Shown in pieces: positions 54,366-64,000 of a DNA stretch of 64,000 bases. How positions within the stretch are numbered: the first letter of the stretch is position 1; the number at the start of each line of letters is the position of its first letter. A program made the translations under genes and the position numbers. Source of the stretch: Tenodera sinensis. Taxonomy: Eukaryota > Arthropoda > Insecta > Mantodea > Mantidae. Below the pieces are notes generated by a model that made no database searches, had not been told where the DNA came from, and saw nothing but the letters and a program-made list of their open reading frames with translations. The stretch is taken from assembly GCA_030765045.1 (NCBI GenBank), contig CM060962.1, positions 265,582,647-265,646,646 of the forward strand, given 5' to 3'.

Positions 54366-56689
54366 TGCACCATGTCAGTCCAATGGGACAGAAGTCATTA
54401 TATCTGATGTACTACGAAATGCAGACAACCAAAAAAGATTTGAGTTATAATTTCCTAAACTCTCCGGGACGTTCTAATTAGATTATTATGAATTCGGTTT
54501 CCATAAAAAAAAAAACTGCACAATGCCAAGACGCGAACCCGTGTTCCTGAGCGCGTAGCGCACAAGCTAAAGTCATTAATCTCTTCAGCTATTTCGAGAC
54601 TTGACTGAAAGCACGTTTGGAGTTCGATAGTGCGACTTATATCCAGGCGTTGTGTCATTGCCACTTCGCGAGTTTTCATGCTTGATTTAGCCTTTTGAGA
54701 CAGTTTTAATCCTTTGCTGGGCGTTTTAATGTTGGTACTTAGATGGCAAAAGCTATTATGCCTGTTATTTGGGATGTACGAGACACTTCACGCAAGAATT
54801 TAAAAACACCATTATTTAATATTATGTGTGTTTTGACTGTGTCCATGGTGTCCATGGTGGATGAGGCTTGTCCTTAATTTTTGCCTAATTTTGCGCAGCC
54901 AATCTCTGCTCTAAGTACAAGTGCCCGCCATTTTCTTTTTATTTGGTGTTGTTACTATACTCATATGATAGGTCCTTTTTATCAGGGGCGTTTACTGAAC
55001 TACCTTGTTGTGTATACTCTAATAAAATGTTTGTGAAATTGGCTAGAAACCGGAATTCGCTCTCAGTAAATGAGGCCTATGTTTTTTAGGTGTACTTTAC
55101 CGAGCAGTACGTTCTGTCCCTTAAACCGCTGTTCCTCTGAGTTTTTCACATTGCTCTCTCTTTAAGAACGTCAGGCAATACATTTTAGTAAGCGCAAAAC
55201 TGGACGAAAGCGCACATGGCGTTTAATGGGTGGCCTACCTTCCAAAAAAATTAGGGGTGGCTGACTCACCTGGTGTAAACCCAGTCAGTGCTCCCGCAGC
55301 TGTCACCTGAGACGGAATTATGTCCCTTGTAGCTGCGCGTGGCTATCAAGTGTTGTGTCTAGTGATATACGCAGTTCATTCACCTGTACATGGGGCTCTA
55401 ATGACCTAGCTGTCGACGGGCCCTTAAACCCTAATCACTCACTCACTATTCACCTGTACGTTCAGCTGTTTTCTGTAATTACAGTGCTGTGTTAAGGAGT
55501 TTCATCGTGTGACATTCTTATTCTTTCCACATGGAACTTTACGGCGTACGGTTTTAGAAGGCACATGAGCTGAACCAATGCATGCACACGGTGGCTGCTC
55601 TGCTGCCAAGTGATGCGCCAGAGAGCGGAATTTAATTCAAGGGAACGAGGAAAGAAACATTTGTCGTGTCACAAATTGTCAGAACGTAAACTTACGCAGC
55701 AAAGGATAATGATGATAACATTATAATCTGTAACACTCAATATTAACGTACTTATTTACACGCAGTTCCTCAGATGGCAACTCCTTAAGAAAACTGTACA
55801 CTTTAAAAATAATATTTCTCGCCTTATAGCGGAGTACCTTACCCTTTGTACCGACGCCACTGGTATCAGGCTTTGGAATTGACATTGTTAACGCTTCACT
55901 AAACACAAAGTAAACATGTGAATTTTCTGCTTATTGTCACAGTTACACAAAGCACAATTTGCGTTACGGATTGGTCTTGAACCGAACTAAAGAATTTGCA
56001 CGTGACTGCAGTGATCCGTGGTCAGTTAATTTATGAACTAAATATACGCAGTTCCTAACGACACTTCGTAATGTCTTACCCCGTAACTGCACATGAAAAG
56101 GAATAAAACACACAAGTTAGATAGGAAGTTGCATACAGCATAAACACAGGTATCAGTTGTTTATTCTGAAAGCGATAACTCGAGAACCATACGGAGTAGA
56201 AAAATGCTCTTTGTACAGGCTGCCTGAAAAATAGTTGCCGCATACAGCAACGCATATTAGAATGTCAAATTTCCAGTGAAAATTTTGGGCGAACGTAAAA
56301 GAGAAAACTCTGTTGCTCAAGCTTGTGTTGTGCGTTCCGAACTACTGTACTTTCCACATTGCAAGGAGTTTGTCCTTGAACACCACCAGGCCGGCAACCA
56401 ATCGGAGCCCCGCTGTGTTGTCATATTGCTTTCCCCTTAAGTGGGGCTTCACGAGCGCCAAGACAATAGTAGGACAGTGTGCGAGAGAGAGGGAAATATA
56501 AAAAGAGTGGGGGTAATGATCTTGCAACGCTGTGCATGTAGACGTACCTCATTGGCTACAGATCAGAACTCTTCCCATTTGGGAAGCACAGTAGGCAACG
56601 CCGCACGACTATGATAGGACAGTCACTCTAGGCAAGCCCTCTCGAGCTCCGCCTCATGTGCCGTCTAATGCCGTACATTCTTGTTCTTT
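54366..56689. other. Mostly unassigned; tRNA-like patch and a LINE tail
   Basis: 54520-54600 on the minus strand has a box B-like GGGTTCGCGTC and may be a decayed SINE head. 55393-55443 (GGGCTCTAATGACCTAGC...GGGCCCTTAAACCCTAATCACTCACTCACT) is the 3' end of the LINE family at 31794-33932 with a TCAC-type tail. The remainder is unassigned. Confidence 0.5.
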
Positions 56690-56955
56690 TTTCCTTTGTT
56701 TTTTTAAATTTTTTATCTTCCTCCAGCGTAATGTCATATCGTCAATACGGTCAATGAATGAAACTGGTGCATTGATGCTCAAATAAGCCCGAGATCCATA
56801 GAGATTTAAGTTACCCGACATTCTTCTTCTCAGGATAAGGGAAAACCTCGGAAGAAACCTTACCCGGATATCTTGCCCTATATGAGATTCGAACTCGCGA
56901 CCTCTTGAATGTGAGGCAGACACGTTAACCATCAGGTTACCGAGGCGGGCTGATA
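56690..56955 (-). mobile_element. tRNA-derived SINE (family F)
   Basis: From 56955 leftward the minus strand reads CCTCGGTAACCTGATGGTTAACG (box A-like), CTCACATTCAAGAGGTCG and GAGTTCGAATCTC (box B). The body follows (GGTAAGGTTTCTTCCGAGG, CGGGTAACTTAAATCTC). The left end is A-rich on that strand (AAAAAATTTAAAAAAAC). The long frame through it is incidental. Confidence 0.7.
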
Positions 56956-57349
56956 CCGTAGGTACGCCTTTTAGAGGCAGATTGAACTGGCTACTTAGTG
57001 CGTTCGTCTTTAAACATTGCCTATGACACTGAGGCATTACCTGCATCAACGTTATTTCGTCCCTCACTTCAACAACCTTTAATGAGCAACTGCCAACCAT
57101 ATTCATCTACTGCTTCCGCTTTTTCTGTTCCAGCACGTCTTCATCTTAGCGTGCCACCACAACTGGCCTGCCCCATTCGGCTGAAGAACACATCGCAGTC
57201 TCCATCCGAATGTGCTACACCTAATAAGGGAAAAACTGCCACAGCTTCACCGGCACAGGGACAGGCCCAGACCAATAGCATCGGCAAAATAAGGAACACA
57301 GATTTTGAACTGGACAATTCTTGAACCTTTTTTTTTTTCTGAAAAATAA

Positions 57350-58107
57350 AAAGTTTTATCGATTTTCGCATAGTTGCCAACTGGAAAGAAGCACGAAAAT
57401 TAATTGCAAGACAGACATGCCTTAGATATATTATTTTTGATGAAAAGCTTGTCGGAATTGAATTATCTAGAGAAGAAGTTTACATGACGAATCCTGTATA
57501 CATTGGTCAAGCCATATTAGATTTGTCAAAACATCTAATGTACAACTATTATTACAACACCCTGAAAAAACATTTAAATGATGTAGCGTGAAATTACACC
57601 GTTACTGACGCCTTCCTCTTTGAAACCAGCACTGACATCTATAATTACATTAGAACTCACATGTATTTATTTGACACGTCTAATTACCCTAAGGATAACG
57701 TGTATGGAATTCCTCTGAAGAATAAAATGGTTTTGGGACTGTTTAAAGATGAATTATCAGGGCGAGCTATGGAAGAATACGTGGGTTTACGTTCGAAACT
57801 ATACTCTTATCGGTTCCGTGGCCTTACTGTGAAAAAGGCTAAAGGAATTACAGGAGTTGCAATGAGGTCTATAACGTCTGAGAATTATCTATCCTGCCTT
57901 AAGGATATGAATGTAACGCGTTACGCCAAACAGAACTGTTTTAGAAGTTATAAACACGTTGTACATTCTATAGAAAGTAATAAAATTGCCTTAAGAGGTT
58001 TTGGCACAAAACGTTTCATGAAGGAAAATTCATTTGAAACTTTGGCATGGGGTCATTATAGCATTCTTGAAACTTCTACCGTCTCATTTAGCATTTGCAA
58101 CGTATGA
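57350..58107 (+). pseudogene. Protein-primed DNA polymerase B, C-terminal part
   Basis: The frame continues from about 57350 through 58107 with one in-frame TGA (57592-57594). Recognisable are VANWKEARKLIARQ, VYIGQAILDLSKHLMYNYYYNT, KVLG-type VLGLFKDEL, GLRSKLYSYRF, KKAKGI and LAWGHYSILE, the palm-to-thumb end of Polinton-type PolB. The palm motif normally reading DTDS is VTDA here, so one catalytic aspartate is missing in addition to the stop. The exonuclease and most of the polymerase domain are absent; sequence similarity begins abruptly near 57350. Confidence 0.88.
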
Positions 58108-58800
58108 ATGTCCTTTAAAGTCTGACACAAACATTTAATTCATATGATGTAACGTTTCTTAACAGGGGGGTGATGATTTATTTGTAATAATAAGATTCTG
58201 AACAGGATTCAACGTCTAGAGATGCATTGATGTAACTACCAATTTTGATTATTGTAATAATAAGTTAGAATATCTGTGCATTCACAGATTTGACGTTTAG
58301 CGGCGCGATGATGTAACTAGCAATTTTTTATTACTGAAACAATAATAATAATAATATGTTAGGATATTTATTTAATGTGTGTAATGTATATTATTTTATT
58401 ATCTTCATTTATAATTTTTCAGTTAGAAGACATGGGGATAATGTCTTGTTTTTTATTTATAAAAAAATAACCTGAAATTAGAAGACGTGGGTACATTGGT
58501 TTATTTGTAACATCATGAACATTTGATCATGAATAAATCTAAACGTTTAAAGTCTAACACAAACATTTAATTTATTGTATTTCATTTTACAATTTTTGTA
58601 ATAGATATATTACTGAACAAAAATGGAATTAGTATGTATTTTTGTGTGAAGATTTACTTGTAATAAAACACTTCAGTTGTGAGAAAATACGTCTTGTTTT
58701 TTATTTATCAAAAACAATAACCTTATACATATTCCTTTTACATAATATCATTTTCACTAACCCATTCCTGTGTAGGGAAGCCTAGCCATTTCACAAGTAA
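58108..58800. other. AT-rich spacer inside the Polinton remnant
   Basis: Convergent spacer between PolB and integrase. Short dispersed duplications occur: GATGTAACTA-CAATTTT-type units at 58230 and 58313, and GTCTTGTTTTTTATTTAT at 58443 and 58690. No ORF. Confidence 0.6.
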
Positions 58801-58804
58801 CATA

Positions 58805-59770
58805 TTACCGTATTACACGCTCCACGAGATATATGTTAGGATGTCCGGTTTTCAGCAATTCATCTCCATAAAAACCACTTTGTATCTCTGTTCCGTCACG
58901 ATCTTTGAGCATGTATGTGGCAGGATTGGTATTCCTTGTCCTTACAATTTGAAAGATTTCAGCTCCCCAGTTCTGTGTATAGTCTTTCGCCAACAAAGAT
59001 GTGTATCCTGAAACTCTCACATAATCACCTATGTGAAATCTCTTGGGATTCCTCTTCTCGGGACGTTCCCTGTTGTAATTGTAAACGGTGAGCAGAAGAT
59101 CATTGTTGTGAACGTCACGTAGCTTCATGCGTATCGTCGAATGGTAAGTATTATTGTAAGTATCAATAATTTTAAGTAGCATGTTTAACCACTGATGAGA
59201 TCCTTGTACCAAGAATTCCTTGTACATGAGTGTTTTAATCGTTCTTATTAAACGCTCCACGGCTGCTGCCTTGATGGCACCGTATGTGCTATAATGATTT
59301 GTTCCACTCCTAGCCATTAATTGACGGAAATGCTTATTGTAAAATTCCTTTCCGTTATCGATTGAATATTTTAGGAGGTGAATCTAAACCTGTTAGAATT
59401 TCTCTCATTGCTTTTGTAACATTAATACCTCCTTTATCTTTCAATGGTCGTGCATAAGCCAGTTTTGAATAGAAATTAATAACTATAAGTATATACTTAT
59501 AATTTCTGTTTTCTGTTGCGTATGGTATCATTCAATAAGATCGATTTGTAATAAATCATTAATCCCTTTGCTAACTATTTTCCGATGTAGGGAGCGTCTT
59601 CTGGCAGGGGTGTGCAATTCGCTAGCAATGACTCGTTTAATCATGCTATGATATTCGAGTTTTTCAATTCAGTAATGATTTCCTTTATCTCTGATGAGTG
59701 GTTCAAGTTGCCTGCTTCACTCGATGCTATTAATAGTCTGAATCAATCTATTAGACTGTTGGGGTCTGTC
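58805..59770 (-). pseudogene. Maverick/Polinton integrase
   Basis: The open C-terminal frame is 59317-58805. It has GAIKAAAVERLIRTIKTLMY (with the terminal catalytic E in AVERL), NTYHSTIRMKL, then an SH3/chromo-like end (FHIGDYVRVSG, IVRTRNTNPATYMLKD). Upstream, in shifted frames toward 59770, are the zinc-binding-linker-like segment SELHTPARR, DLLQIDLIE (first D), a YKYILIVINFYSKLAYA core and an NGKEFYNKHF-like block. At least two frame breaks separate these, so the enzyme is dead. It would join element ends to the genome. Confidence 0.85.
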
Positions 59771-59830
59771 CAATAGTCGTAATTCAGTTTTTTATTTGGA
59801 ACGTGTTCTTTCCTACCTAGTCTGAAATCC

Positions 59831-60330
59831 GTGTGTCTGCTGAGCCGTTATTTTACCTACCATCCAAAAGACAGCCATCAGTACAATTTCGCCAAATCTA
59901 AAAACAAGCAGCTTCATGGTGCTTCAACAGGAAACCTGCATATCTACACCGAGAATTCCACGACCTCTTGCGCCGAAAACAGCGGCGCATCAACGAGTCA
60001 TCCCTGTCAAGCCAGGTCCGGGAACGTCAGACAGTGAGTCGACTTTGGGATTTCAACGACAGAGGAACTCTCTGTGAAGCATGAGCAGAGAAAATGGTGG
60101 CTAGGTACATAGGGAGGTATCATGTGATTATACGCGAGTAATTGCTTTATAAATTATCTTTACTTCTTCTCTTTCCATATTTATATAACTAAATCGTTAC
60201 CACGTGAGTAAAACTTCTTCTCTTTTCATTTTATATAACTAGATCGTTACCATGTGAGTAAAAACTTTATCAACATGGCAGGAATTTTCGAAATGTTAAT
60301 GTATTAAAACCATCATGTCACAAAAGGTAT
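59831..60330. other. Spacer with a tandem duplication
   Basis: A unit of about 55 bp, CTTCTTCTCTTT...TATATAACTA.ATCGTTACCA.GTGAGTAAAA, occurs twice in tandem (about 60165-60213 and 60214-60263). The open frame at 59831-60037 shows no motif. Confidence 0.6.
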
Positions 60331-60333
60331 TTG

Positions 60334-60531
60334 TCAAGTGATATTCTTTTCTAACCACTGTAAAGTGGCGATACATTCAAGGTCTATGTAACTCAAGGTG
60401 TTAAGTTTTGTATGTTTGTAGTTCTTATAATAAAGGCAAGCATGACTTGCTAATTGCCAGTGTAATTTCTTTAAAGATCCACGGTATCCTAAAGGGTTAA
60501 AACGTGTCAGTGGGTTGCACAGATTTAACAA
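60334..60531 (-). CDS. Small Polinton ORF, unrecognised
   Basis: 65 codons, basic, containing RFNPLGYRGSLKKLHWQLASHACLYY. It ends LQWLEKNIT. It is co-oriented with the ORFs on its right and lies in the Polinton remnant, which suggests a small structural or accessory protein. I cannot name it. Confidence 0.35.
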   Translation of the reverse strand: MLNLCNPLTRFNPLGYRGSLKKLHWQLASHACLYYKNYKHTKLNTLSYIDLECIATLQWLEKNIT

Positions 60532-60581
60532 GAGTTACTTTCTAGTGCACCCCAGTACAACGTTACAGTACGTCACACTGC

Positions 60582-61142
60582 TTACAAGACCTCGTATAAT
60601 ATTGCAATATTTGAAGCTCGGTTGGACCTTATACGTCCACTTCTAGTGAATCCGTGTCTGTAAATCAACATGTGTAAAATCTGAGAATACGTGTCTAAAT
60701 CATCTTCGGTATACAATGACTGTCGTGGTATGCGTTTGAATAGTAATTGGTGCAGACCGGGGCTGGAATGGTAAGTATAATCGTCAATCTGAATACTGTC
60801 ATTGGTGAAGGCGACTAGTTTATTGCCCAATTTATATTCATCTTCGAAGCGTATGCCATAGGTGTTGTCCATATCGCTTGAACTTGCAGTTCGAGGCTTC
60901 TGCAAATAGTTTGATGCTGGCCCCTCTTCCACCTCCTCCACTTCCTCCTTCTTCTTGATATCAGTCTTTTCCTTCTCTCGTTTCCTCGTCATAGCTTTCA
61001 AAGTTTCGGTTACGGGATGTAGCACTTCGGCCATGACACGCTGGGTCTCGAACTTGAGACCTTTCAGGGAACGTAACTTTTCCCTTATCGCCTTACTGTG
61101 GCGTACGATGCATTGTTTTAGCGTTATACCTTCAGCATTCAT
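60582..61142 (-). CDS. Conserved Polinton-associated protein (186 aa)
   Basis: Open frame with an N-terminal basic/helical half (LKQCIVRHSKAIREKLRSLKG, RVMAEVLHPVTETLKAM), a charged linker (EKEKTDIKKKEEVEEVEEG) and a C-terminal half DNTYGIRFEDEY, LGNKLVAF, SIQIDDYTYHSSPGLHQLLFKRIP and DLDTYSQILHMLIY. The 'YG...G....I....Y....GL..LL..K.P.......DL..Y..IL' pattern recurs in insect Maverick/Polinton-linked proteins of unknown function. It is one of the least damaged genes here. Role unknown; probably virion-related by context. Confidence 0.6.
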   Translation of the reverse strand: MNAEGITLKQCIVRHSKAIREKLRSLKGLKFETQRVMAEVLHPVTETLKAMTRKREKEKTDIKKKEEVEEVEEGPASNYLQKPRTASSSDMDNTYGIRFEDEYKLGNKLVAFTNDSIQIDDYTYHSSPGLHQLLFKRIPRQSLYTEDDLDTYSQILHMLIYRHGFTRSGRIRSNRASNIAILYEVL

Positions 61143-61418
61143 AATGAAGTGAGCACTTGCTTACATGACAGATGATAATTTATAGTATATCAGCATTTCT
61201 ATATTTAAAATGTGACCATCTTTAGGCCAATCTGCTGGAGCCGTGAAGGTTAGCATATCCCCCCTCTAAACTGTTACATGATAATTTTCAACTATCGCTC
61301 CATTTATTGCAAATACAGTTCCTGATCTTGTACCGGGATGCGGTGATGATATCATAGAGCATGAAGTAATAACTCCAGCTACAGCAGATTTGTAGTACTC
61401 GAATCCTGGCGTTCACCT

Positions 61419-61631
61419 CTATCTTAATGAAGATCCTTTGAATGCTTTTGTTTGGAGTGTAATGACGAGTCGACCTCTCAACCTCTCTATCATACCGTTT
61501 AAAATATACACTCGTCCTTTCATATAATTAAAGTAATCCATCGTTTCAGTTAGACGATTCTCTATTGCAGACTGGCGCTTGCTGATAATTTCCATGCTTC
61601 TGGTCATCGCCTCCTGCATACTTTCAGCCAT
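61419..61631 (-). CDS. Short coiled-coil ORF of the Polinton remnant
   Basis: 70 codons beginning MAESMQEAMTRSMEIISKRQSAIENRLTET, a helical, heptad-compatible stretch; the remainder (RVYILNGMIERLRGRLVITLQ) reads like the next part of a longer protein. Probably a piece of the fibre-like protein to its right or of a separate small gene, with a frame break. Confidence 0.4.
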   Translation of the reverse strand: MAESMQEAMTRSMEIISKRQSAIENRLTETMDYFNYMKGRVYILNGMIERLRGRLVITLQTKAFKGSSLR

Positions 61632-61678
61632 GCTTGTCAGTGCTCTGGCTAAAGACGACTGAAGCTCAGTCTGTTTCT

Positions 61679-62248
61679 TTACAATGAATGTCTGACGTAT
61701 TTTTTGGTTACTGAATCACTATCTTCCACAGGATCGCCAATTTCCGTTACTCTTTTCTTTCTAAAGGATAGGATACCGTCTATATTGCGAATAGGTGCCC
61801 TTTCACTTACGTATTGTTTATTCGCGACATCGTGTTCTTGAACTGGAGCTAATAATGCTTTCATCCTTATTGCATCCAGAATGATGTTGTTTTCATCGTC
61901 ACGTTTGTATACGTATTTACTGAAATATTTCATTAGATTGCCTTATTGGAGGTCGAGGGATGTTTGATTCCTAAGCAAAGCTTCAAGCTCACCCATACGC
62001 CAATATGAAGTCTTTTTGGCGAACGTTTGCATTCGATTCTCGACGTCCATCGTATGCGTGTCCACATAGCGTTTAGTCGACACGTCACCACCGTCTTCAG
62101 GGTCGTGGATATTGCACAACCACTTGCACTTGAATTGATAGTTCACCAAGTCATCTCTCGTTAGGATATAGTGGTTAATCACAGCCCTCGAGGGAATGAC
62201 TCTCCGGGACCCGAACCTGTCGATGCTCATGGCCGTAATGAAGAACAT
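61679..62248 (-). pseudogene. Fibre-like repeat protein, broken
   Basis: Two same-strand frames, 62248-61943 and 61933-61679, contain recurrent units with the pattern 'DP.D..D..TK.YVD': IHDPEDGGDVSTKRYVDTH, QEHDVANKQYVSER and GDPVEDSDSVTKKYVRH. Such units occur in tail-fibre-like proteins, including Polinton-linked insect ORFs. A stop near 61940 separates the frames. A host- or capsid-contact structural role is an inference from the repeats only. Confidence 0.55.
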
Positions 62249-62251
62249 TCC

Positions 62252-62947
62252 TTATTTATCCACTTTGATAAAGACATCGAAACCTTGACGATAACGTTTC
62301 TCGTTCAACGGAAAGTCTGGCACTATGACGACAAAGGGTCTCGTGTTCGAGCTGTCAGAACTCTCCCATACTTGTTTACACAAATCTTTAAAGTGTATAT
62401 ACGGCATGTCAGTATTTACGTAATCGTCGTATATATGCTTTAAGTTTAGATTATCCTGTCTGAAGAGTACAATCATATTTGCATTATCTCTAATTAAATG
62501 TTTAGGTACTTTTGCATACGATTGTGCTAGGTATTCTGCATCCACATTGCGATGTCTACCCATGCTGAGATATGAGGCTATCTTACCCTGCTTCTCGTTG
62601 ATGACATCATCGAATACAAATATTGAATTTTCTCTTGCTTCGGGCGTTTGGAGCGCCTTTTCCCCATCTTCGAATGTAAATACTCCTATATCAGGTATGG
62701 ATTTCAGAACCTTGAGTAAATACTGGTATTTCGGTTGTTGCAACTATTGTAAGAGTATGTAAAGATTCCCGAATCTAAGATCGTTCTCGTGAATGATCAA
62801 GTTGAGTAACACGTTAGTCTTTCCCGTATTCGAACTAACCAAGATGAGAGCTCTGGCGTTACTCAGGAAGAGTGATCCGTGTCTCCCTTTGTGAACGTCA
62901 TTGTCAAAGTCGAGTACCTGTATAGGTAACGAGCACTTTTGCTTCAC
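62252..62947 (-). pseudogene. FtsK/HerA-type DNA-packaging ATPase
   Basis: ATG at 62947. The Walker A region reads LILVSSNTGKTNVLLNLI (S/G-x-N-T-GKT); a Walker B-like NSIFVFDDVINE follows near 62620, then the HRNVDAEYLAQSYAKVPKHLIRDNANMIVLF block typical of Polinton/adenovirus-like packaging ATPases, and the end PLNEKRYRQGFDVFIKVDK. A single in-frame TAG (62744-62746) splits an otherwise continuous frame of about 230 residues. Without that stop it would be near the normal family length. Confidence 0.87.
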
Positions 62948-63009
62948 TGCTTCCCTGTTTCAACTAATTCTATAAAGTGTGCGGTATTGTTTTTATGTCT
63001 TAGTTTACT

Positions 63010-63327
63010 ATGAAGTCTGCACGCGTGAGGAACGGATCAGGGATCCTTAATTCTCTTACAAATGCTCTACCGTTCGAGGCTCACTTGCCAGGATACCGGT
63101 TCTGCGGTTCAGGTGGCGGTGGTGGTGGCGGTGGAGGCGGCGGCGGCGGTGGTGGTGGAGGCGGTGGCGGCGGCGGCGGCGGTGGTGGTGGTGGTGGTGG
63201 TGGTGGTGGTGGTGGTGGTGGTGGTGGTGGTGGTCTTTTTCTCCCTGCCAGAATTAGAGGACCACGGAATGTGGAATTCCTGCAAGGTGAGCTTCAATGT
63301 TTTCTTGATCACGTTCCCGTACCATGA
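63010..63327 (+). pseudogene. PLA2-like leader of a Polinton protein fused to polyglycine
   Basis: Begins MKSARVRNGSGILNSLTNALPF, then EAHLPGYRFCGSG. This matches the start of phospholipase A2-like proteins linked to insect Polintons and to parvovirus VP1-type domains, where 'LPG..YCGPG' precedes the catalytic part. At that point a (GGT/GGC)n array begins and the catalytic half is absent. The frame leaves the repeat as LFLPARIRGPRNVEFLQGEL and stops at 63327. No catalytic His-Asp motif is present, so no lipase activity is expected. Confidence 0.7.
63112..63234. repeat. (GGT/GGC)n trinucleotide array
   Basis: About 123 bp, 41 triplets, encoding a run of glycines in the frame of the PLA2-like leader. 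GGC/GGT mixture on the left, pure GGT on the right. Confidence 0.97.
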
Positions 63328-63330
63328 GGG

Positions 63331-64000
63331 AACAACACTGTGCACTGGTTCTAAAGAGACGATGCAAGGAGACGATTAAAATATTGTATCAATCAACAAG
63401 GAATCATTTTTTGCACCCGTTCTGTGAATGAAGTTGCCATAGTAGTAGCCTTTGATGATAATAACAATGAGAAGAATAGAATAATAATATTAATATTAAC
63501 ATAATGAAAATGATAATACTAAAACTAATTAAAATATAACTAAAAATTATTATACAAATAATAGTGATTCTGATGGTAAGAATAATAACTACAAAAAATA
63601 ACAATAATAATAGAACTAAGGAAAGTAATAATGGGGATAATAGTGATTTTGATGGTAAAAGTAATACCAGTATTAAAAGCTAATAAAATTATTACCATAA
63701 AATAATAACAAAGGTAAATATAATAATATTATTTGTGAAATATTTATGAAAAATAATAATGATGAGATGATGATGATGATGATGATGTTGATGATGATAA
63801 GAACAAGAAGAAGAAATGTCCACTATTAGGAATATGTGTATTCCTTTATGTCAGCACCCTAAAATACGTGGTTTTGATCGATTCATTCTTCTACTGCTTA
63901 GCTATGAAAACCTGCATCTCTATTATTACTTGAAGGAACGCGTCAGTTCAGTTACATTCACACCTTTCAGGCAAGACATATCGTTTCTTGCGGATTCGCC
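63331..64000. other. Low-complexity AT-rich stretch
   Basis: AAT/ATA-rich sequence with a (GAT)n block at about 63760-63798 and a GAA-rich patch to 63817. No gene is recognised up to the window edge. Confidence 0.6.

Larger units (their letters stand above)
57350..63330. mobile_element. Decayed Maverick/Polinton-type element
   Basis: Adjacent remnants of protein-primed PolB (+), retroviral-type integrase (-), several conserved Polinton-associated ORFs (-), an FtsK/HerA-type packaging ATPase (-) and a PLA2-like leader (+). The combination is diagnostic of Maverick/Polinton or adintovirus-type elements. Every recognisable gene carries a stop, frameshift or truncation. Capsid and protease genes are not visible, and no terminal inverted repeats were found, so the ends given are those of the last recognisable coding sequence. 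Confidence 0.85.

Noticed and set aside
56654..57106. 150-codon minus-strand ORF as a gene
   Set aside because: It runs through the tRNA-derived SINE (family F); the apparent protein is translation of the SINE.
63062..63379. Valine/alanine-rich and threonine-rich frames through the GGT array
   Set aside because: Alternative readings of the trinucleotide repeat; only the polyglycine frame joins recognisable protein sequence.

Overview
The window reads as a repeat-dense, mostly intergenic stretch of an animal genome, most likely an arthropod and probably an insect. That view rests on the metazoan fibrillar-type collagen sequence, the RNase H-bearing LINEs, several tRNA-derived SINE families, Penelope-like elements, Tc1/mariner and hAT transposons, a Maverick/Polinton remnant and many microsatellites. 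I see no intact single-copy host gene. The species cannot be named from this sequence alone.

Layout. 0-2.6 kb: a tRNA-bearing SINE-like copy, a decayed RNase H LINE and a second LINE C-terminus. 4.4-7.3 kb: copies of a TG-bearing interspersed repeat, a mariner relic and a SINE. 7.7-8.9 kb: a second, antisense copy of the first LINE. 12.3-14.2 kb: a possible TIR element and a SINE. 14.9-18.5 kb: a hAT transposon interrupted by a complete Ty3/gypsy-like LTR element with identical 167-bp LTRs; its single long ORF fuses gag/protease-like sequence to 99 uninterrupted Gly-X-Y triplets. 19.4-25.1 kb: SINEs, a LINE ORF1 fragment, and an RTE-like LINE holding two nested insertions, each with a target-site duplication (TSD). 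25-29 kb: TG repeats, a Penelope fragment and a 523-bp AAT array. 30.2-31.4 kb: a Tc1-like pseudogene. 31.7-34.1 kb: a SINE split by a 5'-truncated but open LINE, both with 13-bp TSDs. 40.3-46.3 kb: a very AT-rich Penelope cluster of direct and inverted partial copies with GIY-YIG domains and hammerhead-like 3' motifs. 47.3-53.8 kb: more TG repeats, a hAT relic with a perfect 8-bp TSD, a LINE endonuclease fragment, and a paired repeat in which one copy carries a hAT MITE and the other shows the empty site. 57.35-63.33 kb: a decayed Maverick/Polinton (PolB C-terminus, integrase, conserved structural-type ORFs, packaging ATPase, PLA2-like leader fused to polyglycine).

No genes here form an operon or pathway. 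The common thread is nested insertion. At least eight insertions can be delimited to the base by TSDs, giving a relative chronology. Three observations stand out: the collagen-carrying LTR element; the tRNA-bearing element whose inverted-arm-plus-direct-repeat layout resembles a Penelope insertion; and the stem covariation in the Penelope hammerhead-like motif.
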